DNA of 64,000 nucleotides from Schistocerca nitens (lineage: Eukaryota > Arthropoda > Insecta > Orthoptera > Acrididae). The stretch spans positions 168,660,178-168,724,177 of the forward strand of contig NC_064622.1 of NCBI RefSeq assembly GCF_023898315.1, written 5' to 3'. Below the pieces are notes generated by a model. It ran no database searches. It was not told where the DNA came from and saw only the letters and a program-made list of their open reading frames with translations. Position numbers and translations under genes: made by a program. This document shows positions 47,621 through 58,230 of the stretch, piece by piece. The first letter of the stretch is position 1. Each line of letters starts with the position of its first letter.

Positions 47621-48236
47621 TTCACGGCCAGGCAAGGCAGCAACTCAGTGACACCAGTAATAGAAATTAATATAAAGAGGTGGCAGAACGGTCAAAACAG
47701 AGTGTTAAGTAATAGATGGCACGAACAGGAGCCACGTATGAATCAACAGCTATCAGGAATCTTGTTACTCCCGTTCTTAAATTTGCTGGACATGTGTTTA
47801 ACTAACACGGAAACCGGAATACAGAGATAATACTTCGAAATTCAGCCACGAGATGTCAGTCGAATGAGGCTGGCGACGGTGGATAACAGAAAGTGGCTTC
47901 ACAAAGTAAAGACGACTTTTACTTTAAATGGCATAATAAAAACAGTGTCGTCAAGCGAGTGATGCCACAGAAATTTGGATGTTTCCGGATCCAACTTCGC
48001 TGACGTCGTTCAAGTGGCGGCCGAGTAGCGCAACTTACGTGTAGAAACCCGGATTTAGGCCTGTGTTACATGACGAACGAATGTTTGCACTATGGTTGAG
48101 ACTGCATAGGAATCTTATACATAACGTGTCAGCTGACCAGTGGAGTCTAGTCACTGGATTATTGATCACTTGCAGTTTAGACTATAGCCTTCAGATTGGT
48201 TCATTGTTCAACACCGGGTATACTCTGCAGTACTGT
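47621..48236. other. Intron end upstream of receptor exon
   Basis: No element recognised. It runs up to the first of two copies of the 3' splice-site sequence at 48237-48249. Confidence 0.5.
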
Positions 48237-48249
48237 TGTGCACAGGTAA

Positions 48250-48449
48250 GCCGGTCGGAGTGGCCGAGCGGTTCTAGGCGCTGCAGTCTGGAACCGCGCG
48301 ACCGCTACGGTCGCAGGTTCGAATCCTGTCTCGGGCATGGATGTGTGTGATCTCCTTAGGTTAGTTAGGTTTAAGTAGTTCTAAATTCTAGGGGACTGAT
48401 GACCTCAGAAGTTAAGTCTCATAGTGCTCAGATTCATTTGAACCATTTT
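48250..48449 (+). mobile_element. tRNA-derived SINE (type A) inserted at a 3' splice site
   Basis: Head GCCGGTCGGAGTGGCCGAGC, box B GGTTCGAATCC, end ATTTGAACCATTTT. The target duplication TGTGCACAGGTAA occurs at 48237-48249 and 48450-48462. It spans the acceptor AG and first exon bases of the odorant-receptor exon, so the intron now has two copies of its own 3' splice site, one on each side of the SINE. Confidence 0.95.
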
Positions 48450-48458
48450 TGTGCACAG

Positions 48459-48858
48459 GTAATGTGACCATGAGGCCGCACATGGGCCGCAACTTGCCGA
48501 TGCTGATGTGGTGGTACAACGGGCAGCCGGAGCAGACGCCCTACTACCAGCTCACGTACGTGCTCATGTGCTACTGGCTGATGCTCATCTACCTGGCGTG
48601 CGACGTGCAGGACGCCTTCTACGTGACGCTCATCATCTACCTGTCGGCGCAGCTGACCATGCTCAACGCCGCGCTGACCAACGCTCTGCACACGGGGGAT
48701 GGCGAGGACGACCACACTTCTGAGAGGAGGCAGCTTCCATTCAGAGGCTGGCGTGGTGACGCCGAGAGCGTCGTGCTGGCGAAGCGCAGTGCCCGTGACA
48801 GGCTTGTCGAATGCATTCGGTTCCACCAGGAAATTATAAAGTTCCGTAACGCTCTTCA
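48459..48858 (+). CDS. Odorant receptor (7tm_6), third visible exon
   Basis: With the leftover base of the previous exon the first codon is AGT (Ser), then NVTMRPHMGRNLPMLMWWYN. A hydrophobic segment, YQLTYVLMCYWLMLIYLACD, gives TM4. DAFYVTLIIYLSAQLTMLNAAL matches the strongly conserved receptor pattern D..F..L......Q...L...L. ARDRLVECIRFHQEIIKFRNAL is the usual intracellular LV.C...HQ.II.... motif before TM5. The 3' end is uncertain: GT candidates are at 48841, 48859 and 48875, and the open frame would stop at 48880. I chose 48858 because the family continues past NALQ. Exons for TM5-TM7 (about 110 residues) are not recognised downstream. Confidence 0.82.
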
Positions 48859-48984
48859 GTCAAACACATACACTTGTTAACACATTTAAAATGCCATATA
48901 AATGGTATCTTGTGAGGCAACCTATTTTCCATATCGGCTAAGTCACATTAAGTGCCCATTTACACGTTATTTAAAGCGCGCAAC

Positions 48985-49392
48985 TGGCTCTGAGCACTAT
49001 GGGACTTAACATCTATGGTCATCAGTCCCCTAGAAGCCGGCCGCGGTGGTCTAGCGGTTCTAGGCGCGCAGTCCGGAACCGCGCGACTGCTACGGTCGCA
49101 GGTTCGAATCCTGCCTCGGGCATGGATGTGTGTGATGTCTTTAGGTTAGTTAGGTTTAAGTAGTTCTAAGTTCTAGGGGACTGATGACCACAGATGTTAA
49201 GTCCCATAGTACTCAGAGCCATTTGAACCATTTTTTAGTCCCCTAGATCTTAAAACTACTTAAACCTAACTAACCTAAGGACAACACACAACACCCAGTC
49301 ATCACGAGGAAGAGAAAATCCCTGACCCCGCCGGGAATCGAACCCGGGAACCCGGGCGCGGCAAGCGAGAACGCTACCGCACTACCACGAGC
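48985..49392 (-). mobile_element. SINE (type B head) containing a second SINE
   Basis: The outer copy is on the minus strand. Its head with GGGTTCGATTCCCGGCGGGG lies at the right (about 49248-49392) and its 3' body at the left (48985-49034). Exact duplication AAAGCGCGCAAC at 48973-48984 and 49393-49404. It is split by a type A SINE at 49035-49236. Confidence 0.93.
49035..49236 (+). mobile_element. tRNA-derived SINE (type A), inner copy
   Basis: Complete: GCCGGCCGCGGTGGTCTAGC head, box B GGTTCGAATCC, end GAGCCATTTGAACCATTTTT. Duplication AGTCCCCTAGA at 49024-49034 and 49237-49247 places its insertion in the body of the outer SINE. Confidence 0.95.
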
Positions 49393-49654
49393 AAAGCGCG
49401 CAACAAATCGAGTGCAAACGTCTCCTTTGCACCGAAGCGAACGTGCAACAGTGAAAGAGATTTCTTCCTGGTGTAAAAGCTAAACGCGCGTTAGCGAACG
49501 GCTTTCGGTCGTGTTCGGTTTACATTCGCTTGTGTTCGCTCGCGTTCCGCTCGTTGTCGGTCTTTTAGCGGAGTTCACGGCGCCCGCTTCAGAGCTAGGA
49601 AAACAGAACGCTTTCGACAGCTGTGTTATCTACTATTGTTGTTGTTCACATGAC

Positions 49655-49790
49655 TTGCGTGAGAGACGGAGTGGTCCGAAGATAATTAAATGTTGCTGAT
49701 AGAAGAATATAGTTATCATACATGTTTGTGGGATCCAAGAGATACACGGAACAAGTGCCGAAGGACAGGAAATGCTGGATGGTTATAAAT
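49655..49790 (+). pseudogene. MADF-domain remnant (PIF/Harbinger-associated or transposon-derived)
   Basis: One frame reads EWSEDN, a stop, then LLIEEYSYHTCLWDPRDTRN and KCRRTGNAGW before another stop. W-S-E-D-N...LIEEY....CLWDPRD..Y..K.KR..AW is the start of a MADF DNA-binding domain, common in PIF/Harbinger partner proteins and in insect regulators. The two stops mean it is not a working gene. No terminal repeats were found. Confidence 0.55.
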
Positions 49791-51439
49791 AAAGTGCAGC
49801 TACTCATGGAAGTCCATTGTGGGCTATACAGTAGATACGCAAATATTTCTATGGGGATACGGTATACGTTGCCAAAAATTAATTCCAATTTTGGTCACCA
49901 TGTGTAAATCTGGCGCTGTACACTGTGTCTGTGACGGTATGACATCCACGTTGTCATCTGACGAACCAAAATGGTTAATAGTAAAATCAAAATTATGTCT
50001 TTCTCAGTTGTCTGTCCTTTTCTGCTCGCGTCCCATTTCTAATGCATTACATATGAAAACGTTTCTATACGTTACAGATGCATTCACAGATTACATGGCT
50101 CTTCCAAAGGTGATTTTATGTACCTATAACCTTTCCGTAATCATGGATTAGGTAGCATAGATTTACAACATACGCTGTCCATCTTTGATCATCAATCAAC
50201 CAGTAACACCCGTAGTAAATTTTCAGACCACGTACACTGCTCATGTAACTACTGTATTTGATATTCATTCTGTGATTTTGTACTTATCTGGGACACCCAG
50301 ATCTTGGCGAGGACTTCATTTCACAGTCTAATTATACCCAGCATGTAAATAGTATTATTTCTATAATTTTTATCTGACATTGTAATGGTATAATGACTTT
50401 AAATTTTGGTCCTTATCATTTTCCATGCATTTATACAAAACATTTTCTTCAGTGTTGTGCTTGACAGTAGCTTAAGTCCGAAATCATGGCAGTAATAGAA
50501 AATAAAGACGGTTGTGCACTCAACTGGAGGAAATATAATTCAGACATTACTACATGACTGTGACCCAAAAATACGAAAAGATTATTTTTGTACGTCTTTC
50601 TTACATTCGAAGCGGCTGATATGCACCTGGCGACCAAAAGTGGGACTAACTTTTTGTGGCGTTAATTAGTTCCTCATTAAATCATTAGCAAATCTACCGA
50701 GTTTCGCTGTCATACGATAGTTATAGCACACACTCGACCTTTGTGAGTAGATAAATTTTAATTATAACCACCCGGTATGATTGGTAGGAAACCTCCGAAG
50801 CACTCAAGGCTCTTACCGAGGACATCAGAAAGAGGATAAATTTGTTACATGCTTACATCAGGAGCGAACGAACTTTGTGTTTATTTTTATTAAAATGGAA
50901 AAGCACAACAAATTTCGTTGGAAGTAAACAAGTGCGAATATGTATCTACTATGCTGATAAAAATTCATAATATACGAAAGAAATGATCATCTCGGTACTT
51001 GCATTCATTACTGTTTACTAGAGTACATTCCTTATGTTAACGTACAAGCATTCTTGAGTACAAAATACACATGGGAGTGTACTTGATATTCCTTCGTTTC
51101 CATACAGAACAATGTGCGAGATGATAACGACGTAAGCACTATCCACTTTACGAAACCAGGGTACACGTGCTTCAGTATATATTGTTATATTTCATTCTGA
51201 TAGGTATGACTCAGTTTACCAGTCCACGTGTTATAGCGGCTTATTGTTATAGAGGGGGTCCGAAATTCCCGTTACAAACTTCTAGGACATGTAGAGGGTA
51301 GTGAGAACAGAACATTTTGAATAGAAACCCATGTCCGTAATCGTATCGTTTCCGTTCTACGACAGTTTCAGTTCAGATGTGTACCTCGTCAACGTCTGCT
51401 TAGGGCAAGAGAAACGTCTCAGAGTCCCCTGTCCTGGTA
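49791..51439. other. Unassigned sequence
   Basis: About 1.6 kb without recognised elements. I looked for the receptor's C-terminal exons here and found no matching block. The 110-codon frame 49819-50151 has no known features. Confidence 0.4.
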
Positions 51440-52283
51440 TGCAACAGGGTAGACACGATGACGTGTGGCAGAGGAGAAGGAAGGGGGAGAGAAGAAGGTG
51501 GGGGGGGGGGGGTAGGGGAAGCCCAGGGGATAGAGGAGGGAGGGAGCAAGAGAGGAGGGAGAGAAGGGAGAAGGGTGCCCTGGGGTAAAAACACAGGGGG
51601 AGGAAGGAGAGGATCAAAGTTGGTAGGAGGGGTAGATGGAGAGGATGAGGGAATCATCAGAGAGGGGGAGTTGGCGGAAGCCACCTTGGACAAGGGTATG
51701 GAGTGTGGGAGAGATGGAGAGCAGGTGGGATGTGGGAGCATAGGCGCAGCAGCGGACAGGGGTGGGAAAGGATGGGAGAGACAAGCAGGTGAGGGGGATC
51801 AAGTTTGCGTGAGGTGTAGAGGATACATATCCGTTCGAGGAAAAGGAGGAGGTATGGGAACGGAATTAGGTCATATAGGATCCGCGTGGGGGAGGGGAGG
51901 TGGATGCGATAGGCATAGCGTTCCAGGATTTGAAGGGATTTGTAGAAGGTAGGAGGGGCGGAGATCCAGGCGGGATGGGCATAGCAGAGGATAGGGCGGA
52001 TGAGGGATTTATAGGTGTGGAGGATGGTGGAGGGGTCCAGATCCCATGTGTGGCCAGAAAGGAGCTTGAGGAGGTGGAGTCGGGAGTGTGCCTTAGGTTG
52101 GATTGTTCGGAGATGGGGGGTCCAGGAGAGGCGACGGTCAAGGGTGACGCCAAGGTACTGGAGGGTGGGGTTGAGGTTGATAGGACGGCCGTACATGGTG
52201 AGACAGAAATCGAGGAGACGGAAGGAAGGGGTGGTTTTGCCTACAATGATCGCCTGGGTCTTTGAAGGATTGACCTTGAGCAC
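51440..52283 (-). pseudogene. LINE reverse transcriptase C-terminal fragment, proline-rich end
   Basis: The 208-residue frame (52283-51657) starts MLKVNPSKTQAIIVGKTT, the L..N..KT..I.F block after the catalytic centre. It continues with LQYLGVTLDRRLSWTPHL, the thumb block IRPILCYAHPAWISAPP, and LQILERYAYRIHLPSP. This is Jockey-like RT order. Further proline/serine-rich sequence continues in other frames to about 51440. The palm domain with the catalytic Asp pair is missing (5' truncation at about 52283). The + strand here is extremely G-rich, including a 12-G run near 51492-51503. Confidence 0.82.
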
Positions 52284-52559
52284 AGGGTAGGTACAACGCT
52301 ACGAAAAATGTCTAAGTTGGACCGGCGGTTATGTAGAGAAGTAGCTGGAAGATGTACGAGTAGCTAACTGCTGGAAACGAAACACTTTTGATTTTCGCAG
52401 TGGTTTCCGTTTCGCGATCGATCGGACCTTACTTTCCTAATAGCTCTCGTATTGGTTGCATATGCCATTCCAGTCGCATTAAGTTGACCACTATCTACGT
52501 TCGACGTCAATGGACAATAACCAATCGCGGACGGCAGATGGCAGCACTAGCAATGGAGG
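52284..52559. other. Unassigned sequence
   Basis: No element recognised. It may contain the missing left end of the Tc1-like remnant that follows. Confidence 0.4.
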
Positions 52560-53570
52560 GTATATAAAGGGTGCCGAGGGACGCAGAAATCAGTGCAGTC
52601 ATGGTTGTCATCCGGAAAAGGGCATGATCATTGGATTTCTGGTCAGAGGTGATTAAGTTTGTAAACTGTTCGCATGCCACCGCTGTTAAAGCACACCTTG
52701 CATGGCAAAATAGCGCTATCATAAACTGCCCCGAGGCAACTGTGCTGCACCTAGTGGCATAGATGATAGGGCGAACGACGACCACGGAGATGCGTACGGG
52801 CGAATAGCAGTGCCACTATCGTGTAACTGATTGCCGAGATGAACCAAGGGGCTACCAGTAGTGTCTTCTCAAAGACTGTTCAGCGAACGTTGCTGCGTGT
52901 GAGCCACTGCAGTGGACGCCTGGTTCATCGTCTCATGCTGACTCCTGCTCATCGGCGACGGAGGCTGGAATTTGCACCAATACTGCAACTGTACGTCCAC
53001 CGAATGGAGAGACGTAGCCTTTACAGATGAATCACATGCTCCAAAGCACAGATGACCGTTGGTGTGTACAGTTCTGCAAAGCTCCAGGTCGGACGAGGGA
53101 ATGTTTCCGTGGCATACCCTGGATAATCTCGTGATTCTGAAAGGTGCAATGGACTAACACAAGTGTGCGTCTTTCGTTGGGGTCCATGCCACACGGACTT
53201 TATTTTTTCCTCGACACGATGGCATCTACCAGCTGGACAATGCAACGTGTCACAGCTTACTGTGTATATCTACATCATCTACTGACTGCGCTACAAGTCA
53301 CACTTAAGTGCGTGATTCGAAGAACACCAGCATGAGTTTCACGTACTCCCCTGGCCACCATACACCTTCGATTTAAACCCAATCGGAATCTGTAGGACCA
53401 TATCGATCGGGCTGTTCGCGGCATGGACTGTCAACCGAGAAACCTAGTGCAGCTGGCCACAGCACTGGAGTCAGCATGTCTCCACATCCCTATCGGTAGC
53501 TTCCGAAACCTCAATGACTCTCTTCTTGCACGTCGACACTGCAAAAGGTGGTCATTCAGGCTTTGACAGG
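52560..53570 (+). pseudogene. Tc1-like transposase pseudogene
   Basis: In order on the + strand are MNQGATSSVFSKTVQRTLLR (52839 on; the second HTH of Tc1 proteins), LTPAHRRRRLEFA near 52938, a lost first catalytic block near 53010-53035 (FTDESHAP-like), FRWGPCHTDFI-type decay near 53170, and a better preserved C-terminus, DHIDRAVRGMDCQPRNLVQL and HIPIGSFRNL (53400-53510). Frames change several times and stops are frequent. Terminal repeats were not recognised. Confidence 0.7.
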
Positions 53571-54348
53571 TGGCCTGCCTTAGCTTCCTCACTCTGCATC
53601 TCAAATGACCATAGGAGTAAAATGAAAGAAAACAGAGCTTAAACAGGCATTTGTCTTTCTTCCTGTCCACCGTTTACGAAAAAAACTGGGGGAGAGCAAT
53701 ATCACCAGATGGGAGCTGGGAACGACTGAAGTATTCCCTACACTATACGCCACTGCGTAACTTGCGTAGCGTAAAAGTGACTGTAGTTTCACATAAATTT
53801 TTTTTTCTCCCGACTTTCTGAATAAGAATGTATTTGTTGTCTTCTAATGAGCACATTTTGTTCGATGCTGAGTTACTGAGCACTTAGACTAAGGTAATGT
53901 TAGTATAATACATGAGTAAGCCACTGAAATGAAAAGTACAGCTTTATTCGTATCTTCAGAGTTTCAGAAGACGACCGCATGAAAATTTAAAAATATACAC
54001 ACCATTTCTCCAAATTTTTAACTCACATAAAAGTTCTCTATATGAGCACCATTTGTGACTTAGTGAACGTCAGTAAGCGTGTGCAATCCATTGAACTCGT
54101 TGCCGCGCATCCCGGTTTGGAAATCTGTTCATCTGGTTGCCCATCTACAAGTGCGAAATAATTCGATCCGATAACGTGGAGCGTATTAAGCGCTTGTCTA
54201 CTCTTTCTGACCCACCTGACCTCTAGTGGTGCGCTCTGCAATTAAGCCTCGGCACGTATTACGAATCGAAAGTTCGAGAGATGCTCTGTCCATTGATTCG
54301 TGTCCTTTTTAGGGTTCCATTCCTAATCCGGTAAAAACGGAACCCTTA
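53571..54348. other. Unassigned sequence
   Basis: No recognised gene or element. Short frames on the minus strand only. Confidence 0.4.
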
Positions 54349-54357
54349 TAGGATCAC

Positions 54358-54589
54358 CGAGCGAGTGACTAGCACACTGGACTCGCATTCAGGAGGACGA
54401 TGGTTCAATCCCGCTTCGGGGGCCATCCTGATTTGGGTTTTCCATGATTTCCCAAAATCGCTCCAGGCAAATACCGGGATGGTTCCTGTGAAAGGGCACG
54501 GCAGACTTCCTTCACCGTCCTTCCCTAATCCGATGAGACCGATGACCTGGCTGTCTGGTCTCCTCCCCCAAACAACCCAACCCCCCGTT
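54358..54589 (+). mobile_element. tRNA-derived SINE, third family (with head)
   Basis: Head GAGCGAGTGACTAGCACACT (box A region) and GATGGTTCAATCCCG (box B), then CCTGATTTGGGTTTTCCATG, GGCAAATACCGGGATGG and CCGATGACCTGGCTGT. The flanks TAGGATCAC (54349-54357) and TAGGATTAC (54590-54598) may be a 9-base duplication with one change. The same family is seen headless at 28511-28660. Confidence 0.88.
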
Positions 54590-54606
54590 TAGGATTACGC
54601 TGTTGC

Positions 54607-55215
54607 CCGTCCATCTGTCTATCTGTCCGACTGTTAAAAAACCGTTTTCTCAGGAACGGGTAGGCGTATCAGTTTGAAATTTATGCCCATTCTAGAGTTT
54701 AAGGTCTCTTGGCGGTGAAGCAGACTTAAGTCAATGCTGTCAAAAGATACTGCCATTTACGTCACATAGTTTGATACTCGCAAACTCATTAAAAATCTAC
54801 AAGACATTTCAGGTTGGCCTAGAGTCATGAAATTTGGCAAGAAGGGAAGTTTCACAGTACAAATAAAGCAAAGAAATAAAAATAAATTGTTAATTTGTAA
54901 CTATGTCACAAGGGAAAAATTTTTTGCATTTGTTCTCCGACTGTCTGTCTATCCGTCTGTCTGTGAGTAACCACTTTTCTCAGGAACGGTTAGACAAATC
55001 GATTTGAAATTTATGTCACATACAGAGTTCTATAGTCCCTTGGATGTGCAGTACATGTAAGCTTCTAAGTAATTGAAAAGATATGGCGATTTATGACACA
55101 TATTTTGATACTCGCAAACTCACTCACTGAAACGTATAGGGAGAGCTTCCCGTTGACCTACAGTCATGAAATTTGGCAAGAATCAAGATCAATAAAAAAT
55201 AAGGAAATTGTTATT
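54607..55215 (+). repeat. Dimer of ~330-bp unit
   Basis: Two units offset by 330 bases share TTTTCTCAGGAACGG (near 54645 and 54975), GATTTGAAATTTATG-like blocks, GATACTCGCAAACTCA and GTCATGAAATTTGGCAAGAA. Each is preceded by TCTGTCTATCNGTCNGNCTG. The SINE at 54358 lies just before unit 1. A satellite-like or element-internal duplication. Confidence 0.88.
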
Positions 55216-55825
55216 TTGCATTTATATCACAAGAGTTTTTTATCGTTTGTAACCCGACTTAAAACTTAAAATTAGAACACTCTCAAAAGTCTTGGATTTT
55301 CTGAGGTTGATACCTTACCAGTATCAGAGTCGATAACTGGCAAAGATCGTCGAGATTACCGACTTCCGGCGTGGATGAATCGTCTGCATACATTATTAAA
55401 TTTGTGCGGAACCCCCAGGACGTGAGTCCTACTCACACCTTGCCAGATTTTTTCTGTTATGTCTCACAGTTCTCGGGCACTATTCTTGTGAATCCCTATG
55501 GGTAGTTATGAACAACGCTGTACTCGCAGACACGGGCAAATTGTGTGCAGTCACTTCAAGACGACCGTTATGTGTAATTGACTGCTTCATTCTATTTTGG
55601 TGCACTTTGGGTCACATTACAGCAGGATTCTGCTTGTAATGGAGCTGACACGTCCTTGGTAGCTTTCTAGAGGAACATGGCACCATGTTTTGACGCACAT
55701 GCCACGAATTTCGCTTCAATTACGATCCGATGGCTCGTGGGCGTGCATTTGGCATGAACGTGAGTACACCACAACACTCCTGAATGCACTGCAGCACGAT
55801 TCCAGTCTTGAGTCAAGAACACATG
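55216..55825. other. Unassigned sequence
   Basis: No recognised feature. Confidence 0.4.
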
Positions 55826-57081
55826 TATATCTACATCTAAATTATACTCCTCAAGCCACCTAATGGTGTGTGGCGGAGGGTGCTTTCGGTACCACTATCT
55901 GATCCCTCCAACCCTGTTCCGCTCGCGAATAGTACGTGGGAAGAATGATTGTCGGTAAGCCTCTGTATTGACTCTAATTTTTCGAATTTTCTCCTTGTGG
56001 TTAATACGCGAGATGTATGTATGTGGGGGGGGGGGGGGGGTAATATGTTTTCTGACTCCTCCTGAAAAGTGCTGTCCCGTATTTTCAGTAGTAAATCTCT
56101 CCGTGATGCACAACGTCTCTCTTGTAACGTCTGCCAGTGGAGTTTGTTTAGCATCTCCGTAATGCTCTCTCGCCACCTAACCGATCCCGTGACGAAACGC
56201 GCCGCTCTTCGTTGGATCTCCTCTATTTCCTCTATCAGCCCTACATGATAGGGATCCCAGATAGATGAACAATGCTCAAGAATCGAACGAACGAACGACT
56301 TATAAGCCACTTCCTTCGTGGATGAGTTACATTTCGTTAAGATTCTTCCGATGAATCTCAGTCTTGTGTCTGCTTTACTCAATATCTGTTTTACATGGTC
56401 ATTCCACTTAAGGTCGCTCTGGATAGTTACACCTAGATATTTTATGGCAGACGCTGTTTGCCATCAGTAGTGTAGCTGTACAGTAGCGGATTTCTTTTCC
56501 TATGTATGCGCAATATGTTACATTTATTTACGTTCAGGGTCAACTGCACCATTCATCAATTCTCTGCAGGTCGTTCTGCAAATTCTTACTATCTTCTGGC
56601 GTCGCTACTGCATCATTTGCGAATAGCATCCGACGCTTTCTTCTAGATCATTTATATATATCGTGAACAGCAACGGTTTTATCAAACTTCCCTGTGGTAC
56701 TACGGATATTACCTTTACATCTGCCGATTTAGTTCCGTTAAGAGCGACATGTTGAGTTCTATCTGCAAGAAAGTCCTGAATCCAATCGCAAGTCTGCTCC
56801 GATACTCCGTAAGCTCGTATGTATTTCATTAAACGGCAATGCGGGACGGTGTCGAATGGCTTACTGAAATCAAGGAACACGGCATCAGCCTGAGCGCCGT
56901 TGTCCACTGGTCTGTAGATCTCATGGAGGAACAGGGCGAGCTGAGTTTCGCGGGATCTCTGTTTGCGGAATCCATGTTGATTTTTATAGAGGACTGTTCA
57001 TTTTCCAAGAACGTCACAATTCTTGATTATAATACATGTTCCATAATTCTACAACAGGAAGATGTCAACAATATAGGTCTT

Positions 57082-57116
57082 GAAACTCCGCTGCAGAGTG
57101 AAAATCTCATTCTGGA
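57082..57116. mobile_element. 35-bp micro-insertion with target duplication
   Basis: The 35 bases (GAAACTCCGCTGCAGAGTGA...) are flanked by ATATAGGTCTT at 57071-57081 and 57117-57127. The core is the inverse of the terminal CACTCTGCAGCGGAGT sequence at both ends of the tRNA-like element at 60396-60719. It is best read as an extremely truncated retroposed copy of that element inside the LINE. Confidence 0.75.
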
Positions 57117-57528
57117 ATATAGGTCTTAAAAACGGGAATGTCCTGCCCTTTCTTCCAGTCGTTAGGTACCTTTCGTTGCTCAAGCGATCTACGATAAATT
57201 ACTGCTGGAAGGGGAGCAAGTTCTTTCGCATAATCTTTATAGTATCTTATAGGTATCTCATCTGGACCTGAAGCCTTTCCACTACTAAGCGATTGTATCT
57301 GCTTTTCAGTTCCGCGATCGGTTATCCCAATATCTGCCATTTCGACGTTCGCACGACGATTGAAAGGAGGGACAGTGTTACGATATTCCGCAGTGAAACA
57401 ACTTCGAAAGACCGAATTCAGTATTTCGGCCTTCTCTTTGTTATCTTCAGGTTCGGTGCCGGTGTGGTCGCTGAGTGAATAGATGATTTTGACCCACTTA
57501 CTGATTTTACATACGACCAAAATTTCTT

Positions 57529-57952
57529 CGTATGAAGATGGTATCTGTTCTTGCGGACATGTCCGAAAGAACAGATACCATCTTCATATAGTTAAGGCTA
57601 ACCGGCCATTGACCTCCTTCTTCTGTGCTGGATACACACGCATTGCCCGAACTCTTACGGAATTCGGTAAGATTGTCTGCCGCGAGTAATCAGTGTAATG
57701 GGCAAGGGCACTACGAATGTAGTGTTTGGACGTTAAGTTGGGAATGTAGGTTTCACGGGGAGCGTGCAAGGGATAAATCCCTGCAGTCGCACTATCCTCT
57801 GTGACCTCGATGGCTCAGATGGACAGAGCGTCTGCCATGTAAGCAGGAGATCCCGCGTTCGCGTCCCAGTCGGGACACACATTTTCACCTGTCCCCGTTG
57901 ATGTATATCAACGCCTCTCGACAGCTTAGGCTCTTGATTTCATTATCATTTC
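57529..57952 (+). mobile_element. Composite SINE with hairpin head and tRNA-like module
   Basis: It starts with a near-perfect hairpin (57531-57588: 22-base arms TATGAAGATGGTATCTG... around CGGACATGTCCG, itself a palindrome). About 230 bases of unique sequence follow, then a tRNA-like segment with GATGGCTCAGATGGACAGAG (box A) and GTTCGCGTCCCAG (box B, usual GTTCGAGTCCC) near 57809-57880, then GTTGATGTATATCAACGCC. The flanks AAAATTTCTT (57519-57528) and AAAATCTCTT (57953-57962) are the duplicated target. It interrupts the LINE reading frame between RF and FWSY-type codons. Confidence 0.85.
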
Positions 57953-58230
57953 AAAATCTCTTAGGATTTTTACTCAGGTCTGTTGACAACGTCTTACTTT
58001 CGAAATCATTGAACGCTTCTCTCATGGCTCTCCTTACTCTCATTTTCGCTTCGTTCAGCTTTTGTTGGTCAGCTAGGATTCTTCTTCTCTTGAATCTGAG
58101 ATGAAGTGTTCTTTGTTTACGTAGCGCTTTTCTAACGCTGTTAATAAATCGTGGTGGATTTTTCCCTTCCCTTAAAATCTTACTCGGAACATACTTGTCT
58201 ATTTTCCATTTGTTCTCCACATCCTTCTAG

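Larger units (their letters stand above)
55826..58230 (-). pseudogene. LINE (non-LTR retrotransposon) pol fragment with nested insertions
   Basis: Reading down the minus strand: ENKWKIDKYVPSKILREG and RKALRKQRTLHLRFKRRR (58220-57951), a 424-base SINE insertion, YSLSDHTGTEPEDN and SFRSCFTAEY-type block (57480-57400), SSGKASGPDEIP (57270) for RT domain 1, AVFLDFSKPFDTVPHCRL (56880) for the first catalytic Asp (F-L-D), VPQGSLIKPLLFTIYINDL (56690) for the PQGS block, and the C-terminal KADTRLRFIGRI, RSILEHCSSIWDPY, QRRAARFVTGS (56380-56190). The region that should hold the second Asp pair (F-ADD) after YINDL is broken near 56610. A CGGAGGGTG...ATGTAGATATA type 3' end lies at 55826-55880, shared with the copy at 60720. 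A 16-G run sits at 56025-56040. Clade CR1/Jockey-like. Confidence 0.85.

Noticed and set aside
48385-48420. CTGATGACCTCAGA motif in every SINE copy as a hammerhead core
   Set aside because: The CTGATGA box is present, but no GAAA box follows at a fitting distance and no stem II can form around it. The match is part of the SINE body.
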